Below, one piece after another: positions 1 through 8,575 of a stretch of DNA of 64,000 nt. Under the pieces are notes generated by a model. That model was not told the origin of the DNA, did not search any database, and saw only the letters and a list, made by a program, of their open reading frames with translations. This DNA comes from Rhodothermales bacterium (GTDB lineage Bacteria > Bacteroidota > Rhodothermia > Rhodothermales > UBA10348), in contig JAVJVN010000004.1 in assembly GCA_040221055.1 (NCBI GenBank), positions 1 through 64,000 of the forward strand, given 5' to 3'. The position numbers and the translations under genes are program-made. How positions within the stretch are numbered: position 1 is the stretch's first letter; each line of letters starts with the position of its first letter.

Positions 1-18
1 CGGTAACTAACGACCCGG

Positions 19-57
19 GTGGGGGGGGGCGCGTTTGCCCCCCGCCCCACTTTTTTT
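19..57 (+). terminator. Rho-independent terminator of a gene left of the window
   Basis: A G-rich arm (about 19-32) pairs almost completely with gccccccgccccac (37-50), and seven T residues follow (51-57). This is a classical intrinsic terminator for a plus-strand gene that ends before the window. Confidence 0.75.
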
Positions 58-124
58 GCCGGATGCGTATCCTCAGACCGACCCGACGTGGTCTGATCGA
101 GCCCGAACCAACCCGAGCACCAGA

Positions 125-646
125 ATGACCGCACTGCGCCGCATCCTCGCCTATTTGGCCGACATGGTGATCGTGTATGTGTACATGATCCTGCTGTATT
201 TCGCGTCGACGGCCTTGAACGACATCTGGCCGTTCCATGCGGCCATGGGGGAATCCTATGCTCTACGTCATCTGGTCGGCTTTTTCACCCTGACGTTGCC
301 CATGATTGCGTACTTCTCGCTTTTCGAGGCCGGCCGGCGCCAGGCCACGCCGGGAAAACGCCTGCTGAAGATCAGCGTCCAGTCGCCAACGGGCGAGATG
401 ACCCTTCGACGGGCCCTGCTGCGCAACGGGGTGAAATTCCTGCCGTGGGAAATCGCCCACACGCACCTGCATCTCAATCCGGCATTCATGTTCACCGGAG
501 AAACGACATACGTCGGATGGGCTCTCGGCGTTTGGCTACCTGTTCTGGCCGCATTCGTCTATCTCGGCATGATGTTCTTCGCGCCCGCCGGTCGCACCCC
601 GTACGATCTCGCCGCCAGGACCCACGTAGGGTCTGTGAAAGGCTGA
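125..646 (+). CDS. RDD family membrane protein
   Basis: Protein of 173 aa from the ATG at 125. RDD-type features are visible: R, A and D in RILAYLADMV near the N-terminus, followed by a first membrane segment, a second hydrophobic segment (HLVGFFTLTLPMIAYFSL), then the TPGKRLLKISV loop typical of the family, and a C-terminal membrane segment before PYDLAART. The family contains inner-membrane proteins of poorly defined function, some linked to ion transport. The frame is open upstream to a TTG at 35, but that codon lies inside the terminator hairpin, so 125 (or a TTG at 56) is preferred. It is the first gene after the terminator, so its own promoter should lie in 58-124. Confidence 0.8.
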   Translation: MTALRRILAYLADMVIVYVYMILLYFASTALNDIWPFHAAMGESYALRHLVGFFTLTLPMIAYFSLFEAGRRQATPGKRLLKISVQSPTGEMTLRRALLRNGVKFLPWEIAHTHLHLNPAFMFTGETTYVGWALGVWLPVLAAFVYLGMMFFAPAGRTPYDLAARTHVGSVKG

Positions 647-775
647 ACGCGGTGGTGCAAAACCGCGTCCCCCCGGACCGGAATCGAATCTTCCACGGCA
701 GAACATGGGTAGGGTTATGGCTCCGGCACCGTCCCCGGGCCTGCGAAACCAGCCATTGCACTCAACCCGTCCGCC

Positions 776-1147
776 ATGCGATTCCATGTACGTATCCTGC
801 CCGTCCTGATGGCCCTCATCCTGCTTCCTGCCTGCGACAGCAACGACGATGGCGTAGTCTGCACGACAGAGGCCCGCCCCGCCATTACCGTCACGGTGAC
901 GATCGATAGCGGTGAAACCCCGGAAGACGGGATCTACGAAGCCACGGTCACGGACGGGGATTTCCGTGACACCCAGCCGGTGGTGAATGGAAATGCGAGC
1001 CTGGCGCATGAGCGGGCCGGTACGTATCGGGTGGCGGTAACAACCACCCAGGGTCAGCCGGTCTGGCACCAGGACGACGTCCGCGTAACCCGTGACGAAT
1101 GCCACGTAGAAACGGTTGAGCTGACCGCGCTCGTCGAACCCCAATAG
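776..1147 (+). CDS. Small lipoprotein with a carboxypeptidase-regulatory-like beta domain
   Basis: Protein of 123 aa. A lipoprotein signal peptide ends in the lipobox LLPAC at about residue 20, so it should be a lipid-anchored envelope protein. The rest is a single predicted beta-sandwich (AITVTVTIDSGE, then GIYEATVTDGD, then AGTYRVAVTT) ending with a D-E-C-H-V segment. This pattern is common in carboxypeptidase-regulatory-like or Ig-like domains of Bacteroidota lipoproteins. No enzymatic motif is visible. It lies 9 nt before another lipoprotein gene in the same direction. Function is unknown. Confidence 0.7.
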   Translation: MRFHVRILPVLMALILLPACDSNDDGVVCTTEARPAITVTVTIDSGETPEDGIYEATVTDGDFRDTQPVVNGNASLAHERAGTYRVAVTTTQGQPVWHQDDVRVTRDECHVETVELTALVEPQ

Positions 1148-1156
1148 ATTCCCGCC

Positions 1157-1624
1157 ATGATCAGGACCGCAATACCCATCCTCACCGTCGCCACGTTGTT
1201 GGCCGCATGTACCACCCCCGAAGCCGATCCTTCGACGGCAACGGACACCGCCACCTGCCATCCGGACGCCGTCTGGGCGGTGGACCTGGTGCGAACACTC
1301 CCCGGCATGCAGGACACGTACCTGCGCACCATCGAGGAAAACTGGGGAGGGGCCCGGGCCCTGGTCCAGGAGCACGGTCACATCCTGTCGTACCGCGCGC
1401 TGGCTGCGGCCCCCGACTCCATCCGCGGCTGGGATGTCATCCTGATGACCGAGTACGTCGACTCCACGGCATTCCAGAACCGGGAGTCCATCTTCCAGGC
1501 CGTGTTCGATTCCCCGGAATTCGTGGCCTGGCAGGCTCCCGTTCCGTCGGCGGAAATGCGCTCCTTCACCGCCGGCGAAGTCACACTCGGAAACGTCGTA
1601 TCATCGGGATGTCACCCTTCCTGA
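1157..1624 (+). CDS. Putative lipoprotein, possible dimeric alpha/beta-barrel fold
   Basis: Protein of 155 aa beginning with a signal peptide and the lipobox LLAAC (about residues 14-18). The mature part, VDLVRTLPGMQDTYLRTIEE, then SYRALAAAPDSIRGWDVILM, then TEYVDSTAFQNRE, resembles the strand-helix-strand layout of small dimeric alpha/beta-barrel proteins, but I cannot name the family with certainty. It follows the other lipoprotein by 9 nt and precedes the RsbW-like gene by 9 nt, so all three may be co-transcribed. No catalytic residue can be assigned. Confidence 0.65.
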   Translation: MIRTAIPILTVATLLAACTTPEADPSTATDTATCHPDAVWAVDLVRTLPGMQDTYLRTIEENWGGARALVQEHGHILSYRALAAAPDSIRGWDVILMTEYVDSTAFQNRESIFQAVFDSPEFVAWQAPVPSAEMRSFTAGEVTLGNVVSSGCHPS

Positions 1625-1633
1625 TGCTCCCCT

Positions 1634-2077
1634 GTGAATCACCGATTCCCCCGCGAACTGGACGAACTGCCGCGCATCTTCCGTTTCCTGGACGATGCTG
1701 CGCACACGCTCCACCTGGATGCCGATGCGAAATTCGCCCTGGATCTCGCCGTTGAGGAGTTGTTCACCAATGCGCTGAAGCACAACCCGTCCGGAGGTGG
1801 GCCTCTCGAGATCGAGGTCTGGATTGAGGGGGACCCCCAAACCACGGCCAAATCCGGCACCGATCCGGTTCTGAGGGTCACGTTCACCGATCCCGACGCT
1901 TCCCCGTTCGACCCGGCGTCTGTTCCGCCCGTGGACACGCTCGCACCGCTTCACGACCGGAAACCCGGTGGGCTGGGTCTGCATATCCTGTCGAGCATCA
2001 TGGACCACGTCGAGTCGGAACACGACGGTCGAATCAGCCGCATCCACCTCGGAAAATTCTTGCCCGACCATGTTTGA
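1634..2077 (+). CDS. RsbW/SpoIIAB-type ATP-binding anti-sigma-like kinase
   Basis: Protein of 147 aa from a GTG start. It carries the GHKL ATPase signature: N-box FALDLAVEELFTNALKHN at about residues 34-51 and a G-box in PGGLGLHILSSIMD near residue 115. Single-domain proteins of this size usually act as serine kinases that hold a sigma factor or another regulator and phosphorylate a STAS-domain antagonist. Such an antagonist is encoded immediately downstream, overlapping by 8 nt. The pair therefore looks like a partner-switching module. Which target it binds is not shown by the sequence; the ECF sigma factor two genes later is a possible but unproven target. Confidence 0.85.
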   Translation: MNHRFPRELDELPRIFRFLDDAAHTLHLDADAKFALDLAVEELFTNALKHNPSGGGPLEIEVWIEGDPQTTAKSGTDPVLRVTFTDPDASPFDPASVPPVDTLAPLHDRKPGGLGLHILSSIMDHVESEHDGRISRIHLGKFLPDHV

Positions 2078-2354
2078 AGCCACACGCACCGAACCCTGCG
2101 CCATCCACCTGGCCGGCCGGCTCGACGCCACGCGGGCGCAGGCCATGGATTCCCTGTTCCAGGGGGTCGGGGAAACCTGCACGGTTCATTTCGACCGTTT
2201 GGAGTACATTTCCAGTGTCGGTCTGAGTGTGTTGCTGGCCACCCAACAGCGCCTTTCCGCCCGTGGGGCGGAACTCAGACTGCGCGGAATGACACCCCAC
2301 ATCCGAATGGTATTCAACCTTGCCGGCTTCGACACCGTCTTCGATATCGACTGA
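2070..2354 (+). CDS. STAS-domain anti-sigma factor antagonist (SpoIIAA/RsbV-like)
   Basis: Protein of 94 aa from the ATG at 2070; the frame is open further upstream but that part is a shadow of the ATPase gene. It consists of one STAS domain: CAIHLAGRLDATRAQAMDSL, then the phosphorylation-loop region HFDRLEYISSVGLSVLLATQ, where the Ser pair before VGL is the expected kinase target, then GAELRLRGMTPHIRMVFNLAGF. In the family, the unphosphorylated antagonist sequesters the kinase and frees its partner. The 8-nt overlap with the upstream ATPase gene supports coupled translation at matched stoichiometry. Confidence 0.85.
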   Translation: MFEATRTEPCAIHLAGRLDATRAQAMDSLFQGVGETCTVHFDRLEYISSVGLSVLLATQQRLSARGAELRLRGMTPHIRMVFNLAGFDTVFDID

Positions 2355-2394
2355 CGCAACCTTTTCCAACCTGACACCCAACCGGTTGTAGTTC

Positions 2395-2946
2395 ATGCAT
2401 GATGATGAACAGGATCGGCTCATGGTGGAACAGACGCTGAACGGCGACCGCAATGCATTCGGAGGCCTCGTGCGCAAGTACGAGCGCCCCGTGTACAATG
2501 CGGCATACCGCATCCTCGGCAACCCACCCGACGCCGAAGACGCCGCACAGACCGCCTTCGCAAAGGCATTCGAGAACCTCGGGATGTATCGACCGGAATA
2601 CCGGTTCTACTCCTGGATGTACCGGATTGCCGTAAACGAGGCGCTGAATCTGCGCAAGAAACGACGTCCGTCGCAGGACATTGATGTCGTACCCGTCGAG
2701 TCGGATTCGTCCCCCGAACTGGCCCTGCACGAGCAGGAACAGGAAGAACGGGTGGGCAAGGCCATGATGGATCTGTCCCCGGAGGACCGCGCCCTCATTC
2801 TGCTCCGTCATTATCAGGATCTCTCCTACCGGGATCTCGCCTTTGTATTCGAGGTGCCGGAAAAAACCATCAAGTCCCGACTGTTCACAGCCCGATCGCG
2901 TCTGCGCGTCATCTGCGAAAGTCAACAAATACGGTTTGAAGCATGA
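2395..2946 (+). CDS. ECF-type RNA polymerase sigma factor (sigma-70 family)
   Basis: Protein of 183 aa. Region 2 spans roughly residues 20-90 (FGGLVRKYERPVYNAAYRIL, then DAEDAAQTAFAKAFENLG, then FYSWMYRIAVNEALNLRKK), the last part being the -10 binding helix. Region 4 spans roughly 120-175 (LSPEDRALILLRHYQDLSY, then VPEKTIKSRLFTARSRLR), a helix-turn-helix for -35 recognition. There is no region 1 or 3, as expected for group 4 sigma factors. The stop overlaps the start of the next gene as ATGA, which encodes its likely membrane anti-sigma factor. Confidence 0.93.
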   Translation: MHDDEQDRLMVEQTLNGDRNAFGGLVRKYERPVYNAAYRILGNPPDAEDAAQTAFAKAFENLGMYRPEYRFYSWMYRIAVNEALNLRKKRRPSQDIDVVPVESDSSPELALHEQEQEERVGKAMMDLSPEDRALILLRHYQDLSYRDLAFVFEVPEKTIKSRLFTARSRLRVICESQQIRFEA

Positions 2947-3644
2947 CGGAACACATTTCCGACGATATCGCGCTCCTGATTGAGGCTGACGTGGACGGCC
3001 TGATCACCGAGGCGCAGGCGCGCGAGCTCGCCCAGGCGGCCGCTGCCGACCCCGCCATCGCAACGGCGCTTGCCGATGCCCGACTGGCCGAACAGTTCAT
3101 GGCCACGCAGACCGACCTCCCGGTACCCGAGGGGTTTGCCGACCGCGTCATGGCCGCGCTTCCGGAACGGGCAGTCTGGGAGGCTGCCGCCCGAACCTCA
3201 TCCGACGCAAGGCATTACGCCGTCCGCCCGGCCCGGCCCACCCGGTCCCGCTGGACCCTCGGCCTCGGATTCGCGGCCATTGCCGCGTGTGTTCTCGTGG
3301 TGGTCATGGTCATCGCGCCCGGAACGAATCCGGACGGCATCCAGGCCACCATGATCACACCCGATCGCGCCCTCACCACCGGAAGTGAGGACGTGTCCAT
3401 CAGCATCCGCCAGGTCGCGGACGAAATCGTGGTACATGTCATCAGCGGTCGCTCCGAACCTGTCCAGCTGGCGTTCGACCCCTCGTGGACGTCCACCCCG
3501 GTTCCCGTGGAAATCGTTGCGGCCGGAGCAACGGACGAGTATCGCCTGCCGGTCCGCCCCTCCGATTCCGGTAGCCTCATCCTGACCGGTACGACGCCCG
3601 ACGGCGAAGTCCTCTTCCGCAACGAACTCCAGGTCCAGCCATAA
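2943..3644 (+). CDS. Membrane-anchored anti-sigma factor (putative)
   Basis: Protein of 233 aa whose ATG overlaps the sigma factor stop by 4 nt. The N-terminal 75 residues resemble an anti-sigma domain (IEADVDGLITEAQARELAQA, then LPVPEGFADRVMAAL) but lack the HxxxCxxC zinc motif. A single transmembrane helix follows at about residues 101-121 (GFAAIAACVLVVVMVIAPG), leaving a periplasmic C-terminal beta-rich domain of about 110 aa. This topology fits a signal-controlled anti-sigma factor released by regulated intramembrane proteolysis. The next gene encodes a PrsW-like protease. The anti-sigma role is inferred from context and topology. Confidence 0.75.
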   Translation: MTEHISDDIALLIEADVDGLITEAQARELAQAAAADPAIATALADARLAEQFMATQTDLPVPEGFADRVMAALPERAVWEAAARTSSDARHYAVRPARPTRSRWTLGLGFAAIAACVLVVVMVIAPGTNPDGIQATMITPDRALTTGSEDVSISIRQVADEIVVHVISGRSEPVQLAFDPSWTSTPVPVEIVAAGATDEYRLPVRPSDSGSLILTGTTPDGEVLFRNELQVQP

Positions 3645-3694
3645 TCGCGGCCGCCACCAGCCTGCTGCCCGTCGTCCTGTTCCTGGGCGGGCTC

Positions 3695-4618
3695 GTGCTG
3701 TTGGACAGCTTCAAGCTCATGCGCCTGCGGTTGCTGGGCGTCTGCCTTCTGGCCGGCGTGGCATCGGCGGTCGCCGCCCTGGTCCTGAATACGTCCTTGG
3801 GGCCGACCGCCGCGCCCCTGGTCGAGGAAGTGCTGAAAAGCCTGTGGATTGTCTGGCTCATCCACCGGAGCCGGATCGGTTTTTCGGTTGATGCAGCGAT
3901 TGCGGGATTCGCGGTCGGCACAGGCTTTGCCCTGGCCGAAAACACCTGGTACCTGCTCGCGCTGACCGATGCGCCGCCACAGCTCTGGATCCTCCGCGGC
4001 CTGGGGACCGCCGTCCTGCACGGAACGTTGACGGCCGCGTTTGCCCTGCTGGCACGCGCCGTGGCCCGGACCCGGACCGTGCCGCTGGCCTGGGGTGCCG
4101 CACTGGTCCCGGTGGTCATCCTGCATGCCGCCTGGAATGCCGTTCCCCTCGATCCACGCACCCAGGTCGTGGCCCTCCTGCTGGTCGCGCCCGTGGCGCT
4201 GGTACTGGTTTTCCGGGAAAGTGAACGCCGTACCCGGATCTGGCTGGGAAGCGGATTCGATCGGGACCAGGAGGTGCTGGCCCATGTGCTGGGCGGGACG
4301 TTGCCGGATACGCCGGTGGGCGAGTACCTGCAGGGCCTCCGTGGCCACGTCGCACCGGTCGTCCTCGTGGACATGGTAAACCTCCTCCGCCTGCGGATTG
4401 AACAGTCGCTTCGTGTGAAAGGACGGATCCTCCTGCGTGCGCATGGATTCACTGAACCACCGGATGCGGACGAAGCCGACCGGCTGGCCGAATTGCGTTA
4501 CCTTGAGAAGGCCGTCGGCCCCGCCGGCGTCCTGGCCCTGAACACCCTCCATCCCCATGACCCAGCGCGAAGCCCTCGACATCCTGAAAACCGGCGTGAA
4601 CGTCTTCCTGACCGGTGA
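3695..4618 (+). CDS. prsW: PrsW-family intramembrane metalloprotease
   Basis: Protein of 307 aa from the GTG at 3695. It is a multi-pass membrane protein with the PrsW motifs in order: APLVEEVLKSLW (Glu-Glu), GFALAENTWYLL, LGTAVLHGTLTAAFA (His) and VILHAAWNAVP (His), the presumed metal ligands and catalytic residues. In Bacillus subtilis PrsW performs site-1 cleavage of the anti-sigma factor RsiW; here the gene directly follows a membrane anti-sigma gene. The frame continues upstream to ATA-ATC at 3641, overlapping the TAA of the previous gene, and encodes an extra hydrophobic stretch (SLLPVVLFLGGLVLLDSF) that would complete the first membrane helix, so the true start may be upstream. The 3-prime end overlaps the helicase gene by 62 nt. 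Confidence 0.82.
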   Translation: MLLDSFKLMRLRLLGVCLLAGVASAVAALVLNTSLGPTAAPLVEEVLKSLWIVWLIHRSRIGFSVDAAIAGFAVGTGFALAENTWYLLALTDAPPQLWILRGLGTAVLHGTLTAAFALLARAVARTRTVPLAWGAALVPVVILHAAWNAVPLDPRTQVVALLLVAPVALVLVFRESERRTRIWLGSGFDRDQEVLAHVLGGTLPDTPVGEYLQGLRGHVAPVVLVDMVNLLRLRIEQSLRVKGRILLRAHGFTEPPDADEADRLAELRYLEKAVGPAGVLALNTLHPHDPARSPRHPENRRERLPDR

Positions 4619-5930
4619 ACCCGGCAGCGGCAAGACGCACACCATCGGGCAGTACATAGACTGGCTGAAGCAGCATCGGAAAATCGCAGGGATCACGGCC
4701 TCCACGGGCATTGCCGCCACCCACCTCGGCGGCCTCACCATCCACTCCTGGAGCGGTGTCGGCATCAAGGATCGCCTCACACCGCGCGACCTGAAGGCCA
4801 TCAAGGAGAACAAGCGGCTCACGGACCGGGCCAAGAAAACGCACGTCCTGGTCATTGACGAAGTGTCCATGCTCTCGGCGGACATGCTCACCTCCATCGA
4901 TCGCGCCTGCCGGGTCCTGCGCGAGAATGCGCAGCCGTTCGGCGGTCTTCAGGTCATCCTGGTGGGGGATTTCTACCAGCTGCCTCCCGTCCAGCGACGC
5001 GCCCCCGTGCCACCCCCCCGCACATCGGAGTGGGACGACATGCCCGGATTGTTCGACAACGAGCCGGAGGCCCCGCCGTCCATCCATGCCTTCGCGTCCC
5101 CGGCGTGGGACGCGCTGGAGCTTCGGGTGTGCTACCTGCACGAGCAGCACCGGCAGGCCGACAAGACCTATCTGGATGTGCTTACCGCCATCCGTTCCGA
5201 ACAGCTCTACGACGAGCACTACGAACTCCTGGCGTCCCGGATCGTGGAGCACGTATCTCCCGGCATCACCAAATTGTACACGCACAATGCCGACGTGGAC
5301 CGCCAGAACATGCGCGCCCTGGACCTGCTTGCGACCGACACGCGCATCTACCGGATGGAGACCAAGGGTCCGCAACCGGTCGTGGCCCAGATGATCCGCG
5401 GATGCCTGTCCCCGGAGGAACTCGTGCTCAAGGTGGGCGCCCGCGTGATGTTTACCCGGAATGACTTCCAGGCGGGCTTCGTGAACGGGACAACCGGCGT
5501 GGTCGTGGAGTTCACCGCAGACGGACCGATCGTAGAGACCGAGGACGGCACGTACATCGAAGTCGAGTCGGCGGAATGGCGCTTCGAATCGGGTGAGGAT
5601 TCCGAGGAAGCCTCCCTCACGCAGTTGCCGCTGCGGTTGGCATGGGCCATTACCATCCACAAAAGCCAGGGCATGTCGCTGGACCGGGCCCACATGGATC
5701 TTTCGCGGACGTTCGAGTTCGGACAGGGTTACGTGGCGCTGTCCCGGCTCCGCTCACTCCAGGGGCTCACCCTCAAAGGCATCAACGAGCGTGCCCTCCG
5801 GGTCCATCCGGAAATCGTGTCCCGTGACCTGGCCTTCCGCCGCGCATCGGAACGCAGCGAGGACTGGCTGCATGAACTCGGCGACGAGGGACTACGACGC
5901 GTTCATGCATCGTTCCAGCAGAAGACGTAA
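4557..5930 (+). CDS. Pif1/RecD2-like DNA helicase (AAA ATPase)
   Basis: Protein of 457 aa. Walker A is GEPGSGKT at residues 20-27, Walker B is VLVIDEVSML near residue 100, followed by LQVILVGDFYQLPPV, the motif III region of superfamily 1B helicases. The C-terminal half has the UvrD-C-like block LPLRLAWAITIHKSQGMSLD and GQGYVALSRLRSLQGL. These are 5-to-3 DNA helicases acting in replication-fork and G-quadruplex processing. The gene overlaps the protease gene by 62 nt and its 3-prime end overlaps the convergent DUF1415 gene by 39 nt. There is no N-terminal extension or nuclease domain. Confidence 0.9.
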   Translation: MTQREALDILKTGVNVFLTGEPGSGKTHTIGQYIDWLKQHRKIAGITASTGIAATHLGGLTIHSWSGVGIKDRLTPRDLKAIKENKRLTDRAKKTHVLVIDEVSMLSADMLTSIDRACRVLRENAQPFGGLQVILVGDFYQLPPVQRRAPVPPPRTSEWDDMPGLFDNEPEAPPSIHAFASPAWDALELRVCYLHEQHRQADKTYLDVLTAIRSEQLYDEHYELLASRIVEHVSPGITKLYTHNADVDRQNMRALDLLATDTRIYRMETKGPQPVVAQMIRGCLSPEELVLKVGARVMFTRNDFQAGFVNGTTGVVVEFTADGPIVETEDGTYIEVESAEWRFESGEDSEEASLTQLPLRLAWAITIHKSQGMSLDRAHMDLSRTFEFGQGYVALSRLRSLQGLTLKGINERALRVHPEIVSRDLAFRRASERSEDWLHELGDEGLRRVHASFQQKT

Positions 5931-6476
5931 CGCATCGGCCCCCATTTCCCGGGTACGCGCAATATTGCGCTCCGGGATTCCGGACGTGGGACCATGCTTC
6001 TTTTCCCATCCGTCAATCGCCTCGGACAGGCTGTCCTCGCGCAGGATGTGCAGGAGTGGCCATGGCGAACGGTTCGTGAAGTTGGCCGGATCGTCGACCT
6101 CGGTGCCCTCGAACCGGTAGTCCGGATGGAAACTGGCCACCTGGTAGGTGCCGGTACGCTGGAGTGAATCCAGCAACGGATCCACCAGGTCCAGGAAATC
6201 CAGGTATTCATCGAACCCGGCCAGCATGTGCGGCAGGATGACCAAGGTCGTCTCAATGCCGGCATGGTCGTCCATCAGGTGGAGCTCCTCCGCCAGCGCA
6301 GACAAAAGACCGAGATCCGTGGTCGCCCGGGATTCGACGTAGCGGACCGTCCCCTGCATGACCTCTCGCCGGGCGAAGGGACACCATTCGAGTCCCACGA
6401 CCAGGTTGTCGACCCACGTGCGGACGGCCTCCTCGGGGGAGGCCTTCCGGGGGGATGGGGCATGGGGTGCGGTCAT
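5892..6476 (-). CDS. DUF1415 family protein
   Basis: Protein of 194 aa. Family features include TWVDNLVVGLEWCPFARRE near the N-terminus, with the conserved Cys-Pro-Phe, and SFHPDYRFEGTEVDDPANF followed by NRSPWPLLHILREDSL. DUF1415 proteins are widespread and uncharacterised; the biochemical role is not known. It is the last gene of a minus-strand run and its ATG overlaps the upstream peptidase stop by 4 nt. Its 3-prime end runs 39 nt into the convergent helicase gene. Confidence 0.88.
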   Translation of the reverse strand: MTAPHAPSPRKASPEEAVRTWVDNLVVGLEWCPFARREVMQGTVRYVESRATTDLGLLSALAEELHLMDDHAGIETTLVILPHMLAGFDEYLDFLDLVDPLLDSLQRTGTYQVASFHPDYRFEGTEVDDPANFTNRSPWPLLHILREDSLSEAIDGWEKKHGPTSGIPERNIARTREMGADALRLLLERCMNAS

Positions 6477-7522
6477 GGGGTGGCCAGGCTCGTCAGTACT
6501 TCCAGGAACGCCTCTACACTCGGAATGGCAGCCGATTCGTGCATGGTATGATACCCCGTGGTCGGAATCTGGAGGGTCGTGCCGTCCACGAGCCCACCCG
6601 AGGCCGCAATGATACGTCCCATTTCGGTGCTGCCCAGGGAACGCGAGGCTTCCCCCCGTGTCGCGAGGCGTTGGTTTTCTCCTTCAACATACGCGTCCTT
6701 GTAGAGGTACGTCAAGCCGAGCTCCCGGCACGCCGCCGCCAACCGGTCCGTAGCGGCTGAGTTGAACGAGGCGTTGGCGTCCTTGCGGCGCAGCACAATG
6801 TGCTGCTCGTTGGCCGACGCGACGGTCGGAAACGGGCTCGTATCCACCACCAGCAATTCGTTGGTCGACTCACCGAATCGCCGGAACCACTCGAGCAGGT
6901 AGCGCCAGCTCTTCCCGGCCTCTTCCTGAGCCGTAAAGAAGGCCGTCCCCTCGAAACCTCGGTTGAACAGATGCACGAGCGCCGCGGCTGTCAGGACGTT
7001 GTCGAGTTGGCCCTCCAGGCGACCGTCGATTTCGTGCAGGCGGTCCTGGAACGCGATGGGCGTACCGGCAACCACATCATCCAGGCCGTCGATCTCGAAA
7101 ATCAGGTTGTTGCGGTGCTCGCACACATAGGTGTTCTCGATGACACCGTTGCCGAGATAGGCCCCGGTCCACGGTTCGTAGGCAAACACCTCCTGGGCGG
7201 CAAACCGCTCCGTGATCTTCGTCATCAGCTCTTCCGATACGGAATTGTTCAGCAGGTCCGTCCGGTTGGCGGAAATGAACGCCGCATACTGGTATTCGGC
7301 GGGACCCGTGCATACCAATCCGTGCCGATCGATATGGGCCGACACCATGAGGCTGCGGGGCCGCGCCCCTTGAGCCACCAGCAGACCCTCGTACCAGGTG
7401 ACCGTGGCACCGCGCTCCTCGAGCTCCCGCTGCAGCGCGCGGAAGAACGAATGTTCGGCCCCCACCACGCTCGGGCGACGGATAAGGGCTTTCAGCAGAT
7501 CCAGGAATTCGGTTTCAAGCAT
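6473..7522 (-). CDS. M42/M20-like metallo-aminopeptidase
   Basis: Protein of 349 aa. Metal-binding and catalytic motifs of the M20/M28/M42 clan are visible: SAHIDRHG (first His/Asp), EGQLDNVLTAAAL (bridging Asp), TAQEEAG (catalytic Glu and metal Glu), VVDTSPF and the late TTGYHTMHESA (final His). The size matches M42-type peptidases, which are usually cytosolic, oligomeric and cobalt- or zinc-dependent aminopeptidases. No signal peptide is present. It lies 9 nt downstream of the arsenite exporter gene and overlaps the DUF1415 gene. The exact peptidase family and substrate are uncertain. Confidence 0.8.
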   Translation of the reverse strand: MLETEFLDLLKALIRRPSVVGAEHSFFRALQRELEERGATVTWYEGLLVAQGARPRSLMVSAHIDRHGLVCTGPAEYQYAAFISANRTDLLNNSVSEELMTKITERFAAQEVFAYEPWTGAYLGNGVIENTYVCEHRNNLIFEIDGLDDVVAGTPIAFQDRLHEIDGRLEGQLDNVLTAAALVHLFNRGFEGTAFFTAQEEAGKSWRYLLEWFRRFGESTNELLVVDTSPFPTVASANEQHIVLRRKDANASFNSAATDRLAAACRELGLTYLYKDAYVEGENQRLATRGEASRSLGSTEMGRIIAASGGLVDGTTLQIPTTGYHTMHESAAIPSVEAFLEVLTSLATP

Positions 7523-7531
7523 GGCAGGAGC

Positions 7532-8575
7532 TCACGCGGCGGGTTGGGCCGGAAAATACCGCCGCCCCAACCACAATGACACGTGCACGAGGCCGATCAG
7601 GACCGGCACTTCCACCAAGGGTCCCACGACCGTCGCGAACGCCACGCCGGAATGGATGCCGAACACGGAAATGGCAACGGCAATCGCCAGCTCGAAATTG
7701 TTGCCGGACGCGGTGAAGGCCAGCGTAGCCGATTTCCGGTAGTCCGCTCCCAGGCGCCACGCCATGAAGAACGACACGAAGAACATGATCACGAAATACA
7801 GTACGAGCGGGATGGCCACGCGCACCATGTCCAAGGGCAGCTCCACGATGGCATTGCCCTTCAGGCTGAACATCATCACGATCGTGAACAGCAGGGCAAC
7901 GAGCGTGACCGGAGAAATCCGTGGGATGAACTCCGTCCGGTACCAGGCGTCTCCTTTTCGCTTCCGGAGCACGAACCGGGTCATCATCCCCCCGAAGAAC
8001 GGAATGCCCAGATAGATCATGACGCTCTGGAAGATCTCCCCCGTGCTGATTTCCACGATGGCTCCTTCCAACCCCACGAGCGGGGGCAGCCACGTGATGA
8101 AAATCCACGCGTAAACGCCGAAAAACAGCACCTGGAAAATGCTGTTGAAGGCGACCAGCCCGGCCGCATAGTCGGTATCCCCGTCCGCCAGGTCGTTCCA
8201 CACCAACACCATGGCAATGCACCGGGCCAGACCGACCAGGATGAGTCCGATCATGTACTCCGGCAGGTCCGGAAGCAGGAGGATCGCCAGCGTGAACATG
8301 AGCACAGGACCCACAATCCAGTTCTGCACGAGGGACAGCACCAGGATCCGGACATTCCGGAAAACCGTGGGCAAGGTCTCGTAACGGACCTTGGCCAGTG
8401 GCGGATACATCATGAGGATGAGCCCGATGGCAATGGGTACATTCGTCGTCCCGACGGCCAGGCTGTCGATGGCCGCGCCCACCGACGGAAGGAACCGACC
8501 CAGTGCCACACCGGCCGCCATGGCCAGGAAAATCCAGACGGTCAGATAGCGATCCAGCAGGGAAAGCCGCTTCAT
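7532..8575 (-). CDS. arsB: ACR3-family arsenite efflux permease
   Basis: Protein of 347 aa with about ten membrane helices. The ACR3 hallmarks are present: [19 protein letters not shown] with the essential Cys, and [18 protein letters not shown] with the conserved Glu, then [12 protein letters not shown] near the C-terminus. ACR3 exports As(III), and sometimes Sb(III), using the proton gradient. No arsR or arsC lies next to it; instead it sits inside an operon of housekeeping-type genes and overlaps the PhzF-like gene by 4 nt. It may therefore be constitutively expressed. The symbol is applied in the loose sense acr3/arsB. Confidence 0.93.
   Translation of the reverse strand: MKRLSLLDRYLTVWIFLAMAAGVALGRFLPSVGAAIDSLAVGTTNVPIAIGLILMMYPPLAKVRYETLPTVFRNVRILVLSLVQNWIVGPVLMFTLAILLLPDLPEYMIGLILVGLARCIAMVLVWNDLADGDTDYAAGLVAFNSIFQVLFFGVYAWIFITWLPPLVGLEGAIVEISTGEIFQSVMIYLGIPFFGGMMTRFVLRKRKGDAWYRTEFIPRISPVTLVALLFTIVMMFSLKGNAIVELPLDMVRVAIPLVLYFVIMFFVSFFMAWRLGADYRKSATLAFTASGNNFELAIAVAISVFGIHSGVAFATVVGPLVEVPVLIGLVHVSLWLGRRYFPAQPAA

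Noticed and set aside
35-124. TTG start at 35 for the RDD protein
   Set aside because: The codon lies inside the terminator hairpin of the upstream gene and the added residues show no family similarity.
660-745. ggaatcgaatc stretch resembling a tRNA T-loop
   Set aside because: No acceptor stem, anticodon stem or consistent spacing could be built on either strand.
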